A stretch of 64,000 bases of DNA, taken from Paenibacillus curdlanolyticus YK9 (GTDB lineage Bacteria > Bacillota > Bacilli > Paenibacillales > Paenibacillaceae). The position numbers were made by a program, and so were the translations under genes. The notes beneath the pieces were generated by a model. That model was not told where the DNA came from. It saw only the letters and a program-made list of their open reading frames with translations, and searched no databases. The stretch is from NCBI RefSeq assembly GCF_000179615.1, contig NZ_AEDD01000011.1:62001-126000 (forward strand), in the 5' to 3' direction. Below are positions 19,448-28,089 of the stretch, piece after piece; position 1 is the first letter of the stretch; the number at the start of each line of letters is the position of its first letter.

Positions 19448-20437
19448 ATGGCGAGCGCGCTGTTTGATTGGAACAAGGGTGCCGTTCGGGAGGGCAGAAG
19501 GCTCTTTCTGATGAAAAGCGGATGCAGCGGAGCGCTGTTGGAAGACTGGCCGAAAGCAGGCAGCAGCCCGCATCAGCTTAAGCTGTGGCTGCAGCAGCAG
19601 GAATGGTTTCCGCTCAAATGGGTGAACCTGCTGTTTTCCGTTGGCGGCATCCAGCAGGATGGGGAGCGAATTGCACTGGATGCGTTCCCTCCTGCTGATT
19701 TGGACAAGGACCCGCTTTATCGCCTCGCATCAGAGGGGGAAGCAGGCAAGGCCATTGCAGCATGCCGTGTGCTGTATGAGGATGATAGCATCCTTGTGAT
19801 GCACAAGCCGGCAGGCGTCCCTGTGCACCCGTCTAGGCCGGGCGAGCGGGGCACGCTGGATGAGGCCGCAGCTCGGCATATGCTGAAGAAGGGGGATCCG
19901 CTTCCCGTTCGGCATATCCATCGGCTGGATCAAGAAACGTCGGGACCGGTGCTGTATAGCAAGAACGATTTAGCGCAGCTTAGGCTCGATGAGGCGATGC
20001 GTCAGAAGACGATTGAACGCGTCTATCTCGCATTCGTGCAAGGGAAAATAAGCAAGCCGAGAGGCGTCATCGACGCTCCCATCGGTCGCGATCGTCATCA
20101 GCCCGCGCGTCGGCGGGTCATAGCAAACGGAGACCATGCAGTCACTCGTTATGAAACGATGGAACGATATTCGAAGGCGACGTTGGTCAGGATACGGCTC
20201 GAGACGGGACGAACGCATCAAATTCGTGTCCATATGAGTCATCTTGGCCATCCGTTGATCGGCGATTCGCTCTATGGCGGGGATACCGCTCTTCTGAAAC
20301 ATCAAGCGCTGCATGGCGAAATGCTCGTATTCCACCATCCGCTCAGCGGAGCGCCGGTTAAGGTGTTTTCGCCGCTTCCGGATTGGTACGCGCAATTGAA
20401 GCAGACGTTATCGCAACCCATCTCGCCTTGGCTATAG
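19448..20437 (+). CDS. RluA-family 23S rRNA/tRNA pseudouridine synthase
   Basis: The 329-residue protein has the RluA catalytic motif HRLDQETSG, with the nucleophilic Asp, at about residue 158, plus KPAGVPVHP and GRTHQIRVHMSHLGHPLIGD. The first 100 or so residues may act as an RNA-binding extension; no clear S4 domain is seen. Target uridines cannot be read from sequence. The ATG comes 3 bases after the hemL stop with no good ribosome site, suggesting translational coupling. The conserved catalytic core starts well downstream, so an internal start (ATG 19511) is possible. Confidence 0.88.
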   Translation: MASALFDWNKGAVREGRRLFLMKSGCSGALLEDWPKAGSSPHQLKLWLQQQEWFPLKWVNLLFSVGGIQQDGERIALDAFPPADLDKDPLYRLASEGEAGKAIAACRVLYEDDSILVMHKPAGVPVHPSRPGERGTLDEAAARHMLKKGDPLPVRHIHRLDQETSGPVLYSKNDLAQLRLDEAMRQKTIERVYLAFVQGKISKPRGVIDAPIGRDRHQPARRRVIANGDHAVTRYETMERYSKATLVRIRLETGRTHQIRVHMSHLGHPLIGDSLYGGDTALLKHQALHGEMLVFHHPLSGAPVKVFSPLPDWYAQLKQTLSQPISPWL

Positions 20438-20442
20438 ATGGA

Positions 20443-20478
20443 AGGCCGCTCCTTAACGGGGCGGTCTTCTTGTTTTAT
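20443..20478 (+). terminator. Terminator after the pseudouridine synthase
   Basis: AGGCCGCTCC pairs with GGGGCGGTCT (two G-U pairs), followed by TCTTGTTTT. Confidence 0.65.
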
Positions 20479-20501
20479 GGCATATGCTGTGAATTTCATA
20501 G

Positions 20502-20530
20502 TCATGCTCTATGCGCGGCTGCCATATGAT
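20502..20530 (+). promoter_or_regulatory. Candidate sigma-E promoter of spoVID
   Basis: TCATGCT (20502-20508), 14 bases, CATATGAT (20523-20530): 5 of 7 and 6 of 8 matches to the B. subtilis sigma-E boxes by eye. The B. subtilis spoVID gene is sigma-E dependent, which supports the call. Confidence 0.45.
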
Positions 20531-20584
20531 AGGTATTGGATGAGAAGATAGCCCAAGCTGCAAGGTGGAAGGGAGGACTGGAGC

Positions 20585-22081
20585 GTGCCGGATCAAACGA
20601 ACGGTTTGCGCTTTGATGTGTATGAACGTGTCCATTTGCCGGATGAAGTTGCCGCGATTGAGGAATTAGAGGAGATTGAGCTTGTTCCCCGCATCCAAGT
20701 CATTCAACAAGGCGAGCAAGCATTATTAAAAGGCCAGCTGCTGCTGACGGGTGTTTATCGTTCCCAGCATGATTTGCAGCAGCCGCAGTCATTGGAGCAT
20801 TGGATTCCGGTCGAAATTACGCTGCCGATGAATCGTGTGCAAAGCATTGCAGACATTTCAGTCGAAATCGATCACTTCGATGTTGATCTGCTGTCATCGC
20901 GAACCTTGAATATTACGGGGATTTTATCCCTGCATGGCATTCAAGTGGAGCAGCAGGAGGAAACGCAGCAGGGATGGCGGGATGAGGAGCCAATTACGGT
21001 CGTGCATCGCCGTGAGGCAGCGCCTCCTTTAGTGGAGCCTTGGTATCCGAGATACGATAGCCCTGAGGTGCCAATCGAGCAACAAGTGCAGCGGGATGAC
21101 TACGGACAGGCTGAGACGCCGCAGCCGCCGTTAGCGGAGCAGAGCGAAGTATTGTTCCAGCCGCCTCCGCAATATCCGCCGTCTTGGGCGCAGTCTTATT
21201 ACCAGCCCCAAGGGCGACCGGAAGCAGAGGCGATCCCGTATTCGGCAAGCCCTGCTTATAGCGTCGAAAGCGAAGCGATTGCTGAGCGAGAGCAAGCGCC
21301 GTCGGTCATAAACTGGTCAGCATTCGCGACGCAGCAGCCGATCGAGCAGTCGGAGGAGCCAGCAGCGGAAGCGGCACCATTGGACGAACGGCCGGATAGC
21401 TGGACGATCCCGGCTGCGGTTGAGGCGGAAGAGGCACGCATCGATCAAAGCTTCTACGGAAACGCGAGAGAGGAGCAGCAGTTTGGTGATATTGCCCTGC
21501 CTTCTGCGCAGCATGAAGCCTCGTTCGTAACGGAAGCGCCTATTGAAGCGGAGACCGAGCGAACGAACTTTTCACAGCCGCAGTGGGCGCCAGTGGAGCA
21601 GGAGCCGGCGCTGTCTTCCCAAGCGCAAGCAGTGGAAGAGACTCCTTATCCGTCGGCAGGCATCGCTGATGCAAGGCAGCAGCAGCAGGAGGCAGAGGCT
21701 GAACGCAAAGAGCTGAAGGTTGCATTTGGCCGCAAACGGGCCGAGGAAGCGCCTCCGGAGAGAGAGTCCGTAGGTTTCCGGTCTATTCTGCAATCCTCCC
21801 GCCGCGAGCAGGAGGCGCGAGAGGCATCAGATTTGGCGAATGCCGCCGCAAAGGAGCCTTCACGCGTTACGACCGGAGATGAGATCGAGTGGAAAACGTT
21901 GTTCTTAGGCAAGCTAGCTGATGAGCAAGGCTTCCGTAAAGTGAGGATGTGTATCGTACAGCGGGAGGAAACGCTGGAGGATATCGCGGAGCGTTACGGG
22001 AAAAACTCGCGGGAGCTTTCGCTCCACAATCGCCTGCAGGATCAAGCCGTAACGGAAGGGCAAGTGCTGTATATTCCTTGA
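20585..22081 (+). CDS. spoVID: SpoVID-like spore coat morphogenetic protein
   Basis: The 498-residue protein follows hemL as spoVID does in B. subtilis. SpoVID drives encasement of the forespore by coat proteins and recruits SafA. The N-terminal domain (about 1-125, LRFDVYERVHLPDE through LNITGILSLHGI) resembles the SpoVID N-terminus. The long centre is acidic, rich in Gln, Pro, Ala and Glu, and looks disordered. A C-terminal LysM-type module (about 450-498) has ETLEDIAERYGKNSRELSLH. The start is GTG, fixed by GGGAGG 8 bases upstream. SafA is encoded at 55330. Confidence 0.85.
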   Translation: MPDQTNGLRFDVYERVHLPDEVAAIEELEEIELVPRIQVIQQGEQALLKGQLLLTGVYRSQHDLQQPQSLEHWIPVEITLPMNRVQSIADISVEIDHFDVDLLSSRTLNITGILSLHGIQVEQQEETQQGWRDEEPITVVHRREAAPPLVEPWYPRYDSPEVPIEQQVQRDDYGQAETPQPPLAEQSEVLFQPPPQYPPSWAQSYYQPQGRPEAEAIPYSASPAYSVESEAIAEREQAPSVINWSAFATQQPIEQSEEPAAEAAPLDERPDSWTIPAAVEAEEARIDQSFYGNAREEQQFGDIALPSAQHEASFVTEAPIEAETERTNFSQPQWAPVEQEPALSSQAQAVEETPYPSAGIADARQQQQEAEAERKELKVAFGRKRAEEAPPERESVGFRSILQSSRREQEAREASDLANAAAKEPSRVTTGDEIEWKTLFLGKLADEQGFRKVRMCIVQREETLEDIAERYGKNSRELSLHNRLQDQAVTEGQVLYIP

Positions 22082-22107
22082 CCTTGCTTTCTTGATTAGA
22101 AGCGGGA

Positions 22108-22156
22108 AAGGCGCTGTTAGTCGCTCGTGGAAGTGAGCGATAGCAGCGCCTTTTTG
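22108..22156 (+). terminator. Terminator between convergent genes
   Basis: AGGCGCTG (22109-22116) pairs with CAGCGCCT (22144-22151), with inner TCGCTC/GAGCGA pairing, then TTTTT. An A run on the left arm is short, so it should act best for spoVID, but it may serve the minus-strand gene too. Confidence 0.75.
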
Positions 22157-22166
22157 GGCATAGCGA

Positions 22167-22505
22167 TTACGGATTGACGGATTTGATTTGTTTAACAATT
22201 TCAAGCCGCTGGCGTTTTAATTCCCACATTTGCAGCTGGATGCTTTTCATATACGTCTGGTTTTGCGAGTGGGAGCGCATTTCATCGAACAATCCGAGCA
22301 GCTTTTGATTAATTAGATCAAATTGTCCCCACAGCTCTCGTTTCAATTGCTTTTCTTGAAGCGCCTGTACATATTCGTCCTTACGTGACAATTGGAGTAG
22401 AATGGATTGCTGCCATGCCGTATCTCCCTTTTGAATCGCATAATTGTACAGATCGAGGTGGTCGTTAATCCATGCTTCGATTTGCTGGTTGACGATCATG
22501 TTCAT
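22167..22505 (-). CDS. Small helical protein of unknown function, only minus-strand gene
   Basis: I do not recognise this 112-residue protein. It begins MNMIVNQQIEAWINDH, is strongly helical (many Leu, Gln, Lys, Glu, Arg), and has no signal or membrane helix. A coiled-coil or small bundle fold is plausible. An AGGTGAT ribosome site lies before the ATG (22505 on the + scale), and a good promoter lies 40 bases upstream. Promoter, start signals and protein-like composition argue that it is real despite running against all other genes. Confidence 0.75.
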   Translation of the reverse strand: MNMIVNQQIEAWINDHLDLYNYAIQKGDTAWQQSILLQLSRKDEYVQALQEKQLKRELWGQFDLINQKLLGLFDEMRSHSQNQTYMKSIQLQMWELKRQRLEIVKQIKSVNP

Positions 22506-22541
22506 CTCGCATCACCTATCGTTTTTGTTTATATACCGAGT

Positions 22542-22569
22542 ATTATACTAGGTTTTTAAGGAAATACAA
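22542..22569 (-). promoter_or_regulatory. Sigma-A-type promoter of the minus-strand gene
   Basis: Read on the minus strand: TTGTAT (22569-22564), a 16-base spacer and a perfect TATAAT (22547-22542). It is back to back with the plus-strand promoter at 22605-22634. Confidence 0.6.
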
Positions 22570-22604
22570 TGCTTTTATCGCGAGAAGTTAATGGTGCTTG
22601 TCGC

Positions 22605-22634
22605 TTGACTTTCACGGTCGAGGGCGGTTAAGAT
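22605..22634 (+). promoter_or_regulatory. Sigma-A-type promoter of the candidate structured RNA
   Basis: TTGACT (22605-22610), 18 bases, TAAGAT (22629-22634). Transcription would start near 22641. Confidence 0.55.
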
Positions 22635-22640
22635 AAATGT

Positions 22641-22902
22641 GATTTTACTATCTATCATGTCAGGGGAAATTTTAATGATTACTGGTGTTCTTAACTAATC
22701 AATTGGATATTTGCGGAAGACCCAATCTTATATCGTAAGCTAGCGCAAAAAACCTTGTCTTTACAATGGTTTGCTTTGTGTTGGATGCGATATGGTACTC
22801 GTGAGGGCTCCGTACCAATTAGTTAAGAACATGAGAGATTTCCGCCTGAACGTGACATTTCCGTTCGGTCCAATCGCCGTGCTCTAGCAGCACGGCTTTT
22901 TT
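22641..22902 (+). ncRNA. Candidate structured RNA or leader, ending in a terminator
   Basis: No gene fits this stretch, but it is full of pairing. GTTCTTAACTAAT (22687-22699) pairs perfectly over 13 bases with ATTAGTTAAGAAC (22818-22830). Inside, ATATCG (22730-22735) pairs with CGATAT (22788-22793) around a further hairpin with GCAAA/TTTGC, and a small GGTAC/GTACC hairpin sits on the 3' side. Next come CTGAACG/CGTTCGG, and finally a terminator, GCCGTGCT (22876-22883)/AGCACGGC (22889-22896) with six T. A promoter lies directly upstream. It could be an independent small RNA or an attenuating leader of the MutS2-like gene. The rod-with-bubble outline recalls 6S RNA, but I cannot confirm any family by sequence. 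Confidence 0.55.
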
Positions 22903-22951
22903 GCGTTTATCGCGTGATTGGATTGAATGCTGGAATGCTGCGGCTGTTTGG

Positions 22952-22986
22952 GGACGGAACGCCTACTCGCGTTTCGTCCTTTTTTT
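22952..22986 (+). terminator. Second terminator just before the MutS2-like gene
   Basis: GGACGGAACGC (22952-22962) pairs with GCGTTTCGTCC (22969-22979), one G-U, then seven T. It ends 30 bases before the ATG at 23016, so transcripts reaching the gene from upstream must pass two terminators. Confidence 0.8.
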
Positions 22987-23015
22987 GTACCCTCAATAGG
23001 CTGAAAAGGAGCTGT

Positions 23016-24980
23016 ATGGACATGATCAACGAAGCGACTAAAAGAATGCTTGAGTTGGACCAGTTGTTAGAAATGGCAGCAGATTTCACAGTGTCGCCCG
23101 CAGGGCGGAGGCTGGTGGAGCGGCATGGGCCGAGCAGAGATGCCAGCCGCGTGCAGGCTTGGCTGGAAGAGACGGAAGAGGCGGCAAGGCTGCTTGCGCT
23201 TGGCGCAAGCGTTCCATTATCAGCGATGGAAGGGATTGACCTTATCGTCTCCCTGCTCGGAAAAGGGAAAGTATACGCGGAACAAGAGCTGCATCAGCTT
23301 GGCGTTTGGTTAGCCTCGGTAGCCCAAATGAAACGATATATGGAGAGCAAACGCGAGGTAGCCCCGCGCATTGCTTCATATGCGGATTCCATGGACGATT
23401 GCCCGGAACTGCGCAAGGAGCTGGCTCGATGCTTGAGAGGCAATCAACTGACGGATGAGTCCAGCGCGGAGTTGGGGCGTATTCGTCGCCAGTTGTATGC
23501 GCTGGAAGCCAAGATTGAGAAAAAGATTGAGCAGGCGATGGGAAAATACAAGTCGGCGCTGCAAGAATCGATCGTTAGCAAGCGTCGCGGCCATTATGTC
23601 ATTGCCGTGAAGCGCGAGCTGCGCAAGCAGGTGCCGGGCACCGTGTGGGACGAATCCGCCAGCGGCCAAACGCTATTTGTAGAGCCTGTTGACGTAGCGG
23701 GGCTCCAGCAAGAATGGGATAGCTGGAAAGCGGATGAGGAGCAGGAATGCTATATGATTAGAGCGCAACTGTCGGCTATGGCGGAGGCGCGTACGACAGA
23801 GCTGACCTGGAATGTGGATGGGATGGGGACATTTGATTTTATTACGGCCAGAGGCAAGCTATCGCGCACTTACAACGGGCAAAGGCCCAAATGGAGCGCG
23901 GAGCCTGTCATTAAGCTTCAAGGTGCGAGGCATCCCCTGCTGCCCAATGAGCAATGCGTACCGCTCGATGTAGAGATGGGGTATGAATGGAAGCAGCTCA
24001 TCATTACCGGTCCGAATACTGGCGGCAAGACGGTTGCGCTCAAAACGGCCGGACTGCTCGTCCTTCTGCATCAGGCTGGCTTCCTTATTCCTGCGGAAGC
24101 AACCAGCGAGCTGGGCTTGTTCCATTGCTTGATGGCGGACCTTGGCGATGGGCAAAATATCGAGCAATCACTGAGCACATTTTCCGCTCATATGACGAAC
24201 GTCGCCGCGATGGTCAAGGCAGCGGACAGCCGGACTTTGCTGCTGCTTGACGAATTGGCTGCAGGTACAGATCCCGGCGAAGGCATCGCGTTGTCGATCG
24301 CGGTATTGGAGCATTTGCTATCGCAAGAAGCGCTGGTGGCAGCGACGACCCATTTTAACGAGATTAAACGATACGCATCACAGACAGCCGGCTGCATGAA
24401 CGCAAGCATGACCTTTGATCCGCAGACGCTGCGGCCGCTCCATCGGCTTGTCATTGGAGAGGCTGGCGAGAGCAGAGCCTTCGCTGTAGCTAGACGATTT
24501 GGTTTGCCGGAAGCGATCGTAGCCAGAGCGGAGGCTATGGTCTCGAATGCTCCTCAAAGCAATGAACGGATAACGATGGTTGATGCCGACAGCGGGGTGG
24601 CGAGAAAAGCCATTCCGGGTAACCAGGCTAAAAAGCAGGCCAGGCCGGGACAGAAGCGAAACGATGAGGAAGCGCCGACCAAGCCAAAGGCATTCCAGAG
24701 CGGGGACTGCGTCTGGATTTACCCGCTGAAGCGGACAGGGATCGTATATCAGGAGGCTGACGAGCGCGGGAACGTGATCGTGCAGGTCGAACAGAAGAAG
24801 CTGACGTTCAATCGCAAGCGGCTGGCGCCTTATATCGATCGAAGCAAGCTGTACCCTGGGAGCGATTACGATATGGCGATCGTATTCGATTCGAAGTCGG
24901 ATCGGAAGAAACGCCATCTAATGAGCCGCAAATATGTAAAAGATGTGCGAATCGAGAATCCGCCAGATGCCGGTGAATAA
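23016..24980 (+). CDS. MutS2-like ATPase lacking the Smr nuclease domain
   Basis: The 654-residue protein has the MutS family core. The lever/clamp region occupies about 1-320. The ABC-type ATPase has Walker A GPNTGGKTVALKTAGL, Walker B LLLLDELAAGTDPGEG and the following TTHFNEIK. It is closest in layout to MutS2, which removes branched DNA and splits collided ribosomes, yet full MutS2 is about 780 residues and ends in a Smr domain. Here a short, basic linker and a KOW-like segment (GDCVWIYPLKRTGIVYQ onward) end the protein, with no Smr. AAAAGGAG supports ATG 23016; the frame is open from 22914. It lies between spoVID and valS, where B. subtilis has ysxE. Confidence 0.85.
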   Translation: MDMINEATKRMLELDQLLEMAADFTVSPAGRRLVERHGPSRDASRVQAWLEETEEAARLLALGASVPLSAMEGIDLIVSLLGKGKVYAEQELHQLGVWLASVAQMKRYMESKREVAPRIASYADSMDDCPELRKELARCLRGNQLTDESSAELGRIRRQLYALEAKIEKKIEQAMGKYKSALQESIVSKRRGHYVIAVKRELRKQVPGTVWDESASGQTLFVEPVDVAGLQQEWDSWKADEEQECYMIRAQLSAMAEARTTELTWNVDGMGTFDFITARGKLSRTYNGQRPKWSAEPVIKLQGARHPLLPNEQCVPLDVEMGYEWKQLIITGPNTGGKTVALKTAGLLVLLHQAGFLIPAEATSELGLFHCLMADLGDGQNIEQSLSTFSAHMTNVAAMVKAADSRTLLLLDELAAGTDPGEGIALSIAVLEHLLSQEALVAATTHFNEIKRYASQTAGCMNASMTFDPQTLRPLHRLVIGEAGESRAFAVARRFGLPEAIVARAEAMVSNAPQSNERITMVDADSGVARKAIPGNQAKKQARPGQKRNDEEAPTKPKAFQSGDCVWIYPLKRTGIVYQEADERGNVIVQVEQKKLTFNRKRLAPYIDRSKLYPGSDYDMAIVFDSKSDRKKRHLMSRKYVKDVRIENPPDAGE

Positions 24981-24990
24981 CCCCTATGCG

Positions 24991-25019
24991 TTGACTTGCG
25001 ACGTCAAGAGCAGTATGAT
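24991..25019 (+). promoter_or_regulatory. Sigma-A promoter of the valS T-box transcript
   Basis: TTGACT (24991-24996), 17 bases, TATGAT (25014-25019). Confidence 0.7.
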
Positions 25020-25026
25020 TACCATA

Positions 25027-25379
25027 TACGCGATCATTCCGCAAGTGATCATTTTTGATCCGGACGATTGGATTGATGGCAAGTCAATATTGGCAACAAC
25101 ATGGAAAGGGAAGCGCTGCAGTCGTGCCTTCAGAGAGCGGAGCCGTTACGCTGAGAGGAACCGCAGGACATTCGACGCCGCGTGTCGCCCCGGAGTTGCT
25201 CGGGCTGAACGGATTTTGCTTACGAAGCATGAAGCATCCGCTAGGCTCGGCCGGTCACAGCCGTTATCTGTTCAAGTGCCATGTGGCGCGCGTTGCGCGT
25301 AGATCCGCATGGAATGAAGGTGGTACCACGGAAGCTAGAACCTTTCGTCCTTTGCGACGGAAGGTTTTTTATTTTTTTT
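25027..25379 (+). promoter_or_regulatory. T-box riboswitch controlling valS
   Basis: The core T-box sequence AAGGTGGTACCACGG is at 25317-25331, followed by the terminator AACCTTTCGTC (25339-25349)/GACGGAAGGTT (25356-25366) and a long T run. The upstream part has the AGAGAG element of Stem I (about 25133). T-boxes bind uncharged tRNA, which stabilises the antiterminator and allows transcription. Valine specificity is inferred from the gene it controls; I could not place the specifier triplet with certainty. Confidence 0.93.
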
Positions 25380-25401
25380 AACCCGATGGAGGTAGTATAG
25401 G

Positions 25402-28062
25402 ATGTCAGATAACCAACCAACGACCGCGATGCCGACAACTTATGATCCGAAGAGTGCGGAGCACAAATGGTACGAGTATTGGATGAAGGGCGGCTATTTT
25501 GAAGCGGGCAAACGTCCCGACGCGCCCAAATATACGATTGTTATCCCGCCTCCGAACGTAACCGGCATGCTGCATATCGGCCATGCGCTCGATTTTACGC
25601 TGCAGGATATCATGACGCGGACTAAGCGGATGCAAGGCTTTGACGCGCTCTGGCTGCCAGGCAGCGACCATGCCGGCATTGCTACGCAAACGAAGGTGGA
25701 GCAGAAGCTTCGCGAGCAAGGGCTTTCGCGTTATGACCTCGGCCGCGAGAAGTTTCTGGAGAAGGTTTGGGAATGGAAAGAAACCTACAATAACACGATC
25801 CGCGAGCAATGGGCGAAAATGGGCTTCGGGCTCGATTATTCCCGCGAACGGTTTACGCTGGATGAAGGCTTGTCCCGTGCAGTGCGCCAAGTATTCGTGA
25901 AGCTGTACGAGAAGGGCTTGATCTACCGCGGCAAAAAAATTATTAACTGGGATCCGGCCGCTCGCACTGCTCTGTCCGACATTGAGGTCGAGTACAAGGA
26001 AGTCAATGGCAATCTGTATCACCTGCAATACCCGCTCGCAGACGGCAGCGGACATCTGACGGTCGCAACGACGCGTCCGGAAACGATGCTGGGCGATACG
26101 GCAGTTGCCGTACATCCAGAGGATGACCGGTACAAGCATTTGATCGGCAGCACGCTCATTCTTCCGATTATCGGCCGCGAAATTCCGATCGTCGGAGACG
26201 AATATGTCGAGAAGGATTTTGGATCCGGTGCCGTAAAAATTACGCCAGCGCATGATCCGAATGACTTCGAGCTGGGCCTTCGCCATGACCTGCCGCAAAT
26301 TACGGTCATGGACGAAAGCGGTACGATGAACGATCAGGCCGGACCTTATGAGGGGCTTGACCGTGCGGAATGCCGTAAGCGCATTGTGAAGGATCTGCAG
26401 GAGCTCGGCGTTTGCATCCGCATCGAGGAGCATGTCCATCAGGTCGGCCACTCGGAGCGCAGCGGCGCGGTAGTAGAGCCGTACTTGTCCACGCAATGGT
26501 TCGTTGCGATGAAACCGCTGGCCGATCGCGCGATTGAAGCCCAGCGCGAAGGCAAAGGCGTTAACTTCGTGCCGGATCGGTTTGAGCGGACGTATCTGCA
26601 ATGGATCGAGAATGTGCGCGATTGGTGTATTTCCCGCCAGCTGTGGTGGGGACATCGCATCCCAGCATGGCATCACGCTGAGACTGGCGAGATTTATGTC
26701 GGAACGGAAGCGCCGGAGGGCGCTGATGCGGAAGGCTCGCCTTGGAAGCAGGATGAGGATGTGCTTGATACGTGGTTCAGCTCCGCGCTATGGCCTTTCT
26801 CGACGCTGGGCTGGCCAGATGAAGATCACGAGGATTTCAAACGCTTCTATCCGACGGATCTGCTCGTAACAGGCTACGACATCATCTACTTCTGGGTTGC
26901 GCGGATGATCTTCACTGCCCTTGAATTTACGGACCAAATTCCGTTCAAGGACGTGCTGATGCATGGTCTCGTCCGTGACGAGAACAATCAGAAGATGTCC
27001 AAGTCGCTTGGCAACGGCATCGACCCGCTCGATGTTATCGAGAAATATGGTGCAGATGCGATGCGCTTCATGCTGTCGACGAACAACACGCCTGGCCAGG
27101 ATCTCCGGTTCCGTTGGGAGAAGGTTGAGCAAGCGCGCAACTTTGCCAATAAGATTTGGAATGCATCGCGCTTCGCATTGATGAATTTGGAAGGCGTATC
27201 GGCTGCCGATATTGACATTACTGTACCGCTCGGGACGGCTGACCGTTGGATTCTTCATCGCTTGAACGAAACGTCGCGTGATGTGACGCGGATGATCGAC
27301 AGCTACGATTTCGGCGAAACGGGCCGCCTGCTTTACAACTTCATTTGGGACGATCTATGCGACTGGTATATCGAGTTTGCGAAGCTCAACTTATATGGCA
27401 GCGACGCAGCGGCGAAGAAAGCTACGCAATCCGTCCTTGCTTATGTGCTGGACCGGACGCAGCGGTTGATCCATCCGTTCATGCCGTTTATTAGCGAAGA
27501 GATATGGCAACACTTGCCGCATGAGGGCGAAACGATTACGCTTGCAGCTTGGCCAGTATATGAAGCTGCGTTGGAAGCGCCAGAAGCGGTTAAAGAGATG
27601 GAGTTGCTGATGGATCTCATTCGTTCCGTTCGTAACATTCGTGCGGAAGTAAACGTGCCGATGAGCAAGAAGATCGAGCTGATCATCAAACCGGCAGGCC
27701 AAGCCGAGCTGGCGATTGTAGAGCGCAACCGCGAATTCGTGGAACGCTTCTGCGGCACCTCCAAGCTGGATATTGCGCTCGCTGTCGAAACGCCAGAGAA
27801 GGCGATGACCGCGATTGTGACCGGCGCCGATCTGTACTTCCCGCTCGCGGGCCTCATCGACATTGCCCAGGAAATAACTCGCCTGGAGAAAGAGCTGAAG
27901 ACGCTGAACGGCGAAGTGGAGCGGATCGAGAAAAAGCTTGGCAATGAAGGCTTCGTCGCCAAAGCTCCGGCTAAAGTGATCGAGGAAGAAAAAGCGAAAA
28001 TGGCGGATTACGCCGACAAACGCGACAAAGTGCTGGCCCGCATCGCCGAGCTTCGCGGATAA
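25402..28062 (+). CDS. valS: Valyl-tRNA synthetase
   Basis: The 886-residue class I synthetase charges tRNA-Val and edits misloaded threonine. HIGH is in [14 protein letters not shown] (about residue 50) and KMSKS is in [15 protein letters not shown] (about 530). The CP1 editing domain contains [19 protein letters not shown]. The final 70 or so residues form the ValS coiled coil ([20 protein letters not shown]). A GGAGGT site precedes the ATG. Expression is set by the T-box leader just upstream, so valine tRNA starvation should raise it. FolC follows. Confidence 0.97.
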   Translation: MSDNQPTTAMPTTYDPKSAEHKWYEYWMKGGYFEAGKRPDAPKYTIVIPPPNVTGMLHIGHALDFTLQDIMTRTKRMQGFDALWLPGSDHAGIATQTKVEQKLREQGLSRYDLGREKFLEKVWEWKETYNNTIREQWAKMGFGLDYSRERFTLDEGLSRAVRQVFVKLYEKGLIYRGKKIINWDPAARTALSDIEVEYKEVNGNLYHLQYPLADGSGHLTVATTRPETMLGDTAVAVHPEDDRYKHLIGSTLILPIIGREIPIVGDEYVEKDFGSGAVKITPAHDPNDFELGLRHDLPQITVMDESGTMNDQAGPYEGLDRAECRKRIVKDLQELGVCIRIEEHVHQVGHSERSGAVVEPYLSTQWFVAMKPLADRAIEAQREGKGVNFVPDRFERTYLQWIENVRDWCISRQLWWGHRIPAWHHAETGEIYVGTEAPEGADAEGSPWKQDEDVLDTWFSSALWPFSTLGWPDEDHEDFKRFYPTDLLVTGYDIIYFWVARMIFTALEFTDQIPFKDVLMHGLVRDENNQKMSKSLGNGIDPLDVIEKYGADAMRFMLSTNNTPGQDLRFRWEKVEQARNFANKIWNASRFALMNLEGVSAADIDITVPLGTADRWILHRLNETSRDVTRMIDSYDFGETGRLLYNFIWDDLCDWYIEFAKLNLYGSDAAAKKATQSVLAYVLDRTQRLIHPFMPFISEEIWQHLPHEGETITLAAWPVYEAALEAPEAVKEMELLMDLIRSVRNIRAEVNVPMSKKIELIIKPAGQAELAIVERNREFVERFCGTSKLDIALAVETPEKAMTAIVTGADLYFPLAGLIDIAQEITRLEKELKTLNGEVERIEKKLGNEGFVAKAPAKVIEEEKAKMADYADKRDKVLARIAELRG

Positions 28063-28089
28063 CGGCCGGAAGGAAGGTAGCGGATACAG

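Noticed and set aside
22641-22902. Naming the structured interval as 6S RNA, SRP RNA or RNase P RNA
   Set aside because: I could not find the conserved sequence blocks of any of these; only gross shape is suggestive, so it is left as a candidate RNA.
25405-26676. Minus-strand open frame of 423 codons opposite valS
   Set aside because: Entirely antisense to the conserved ValS catalytic region, no ribosome site or promoter, odd composition.
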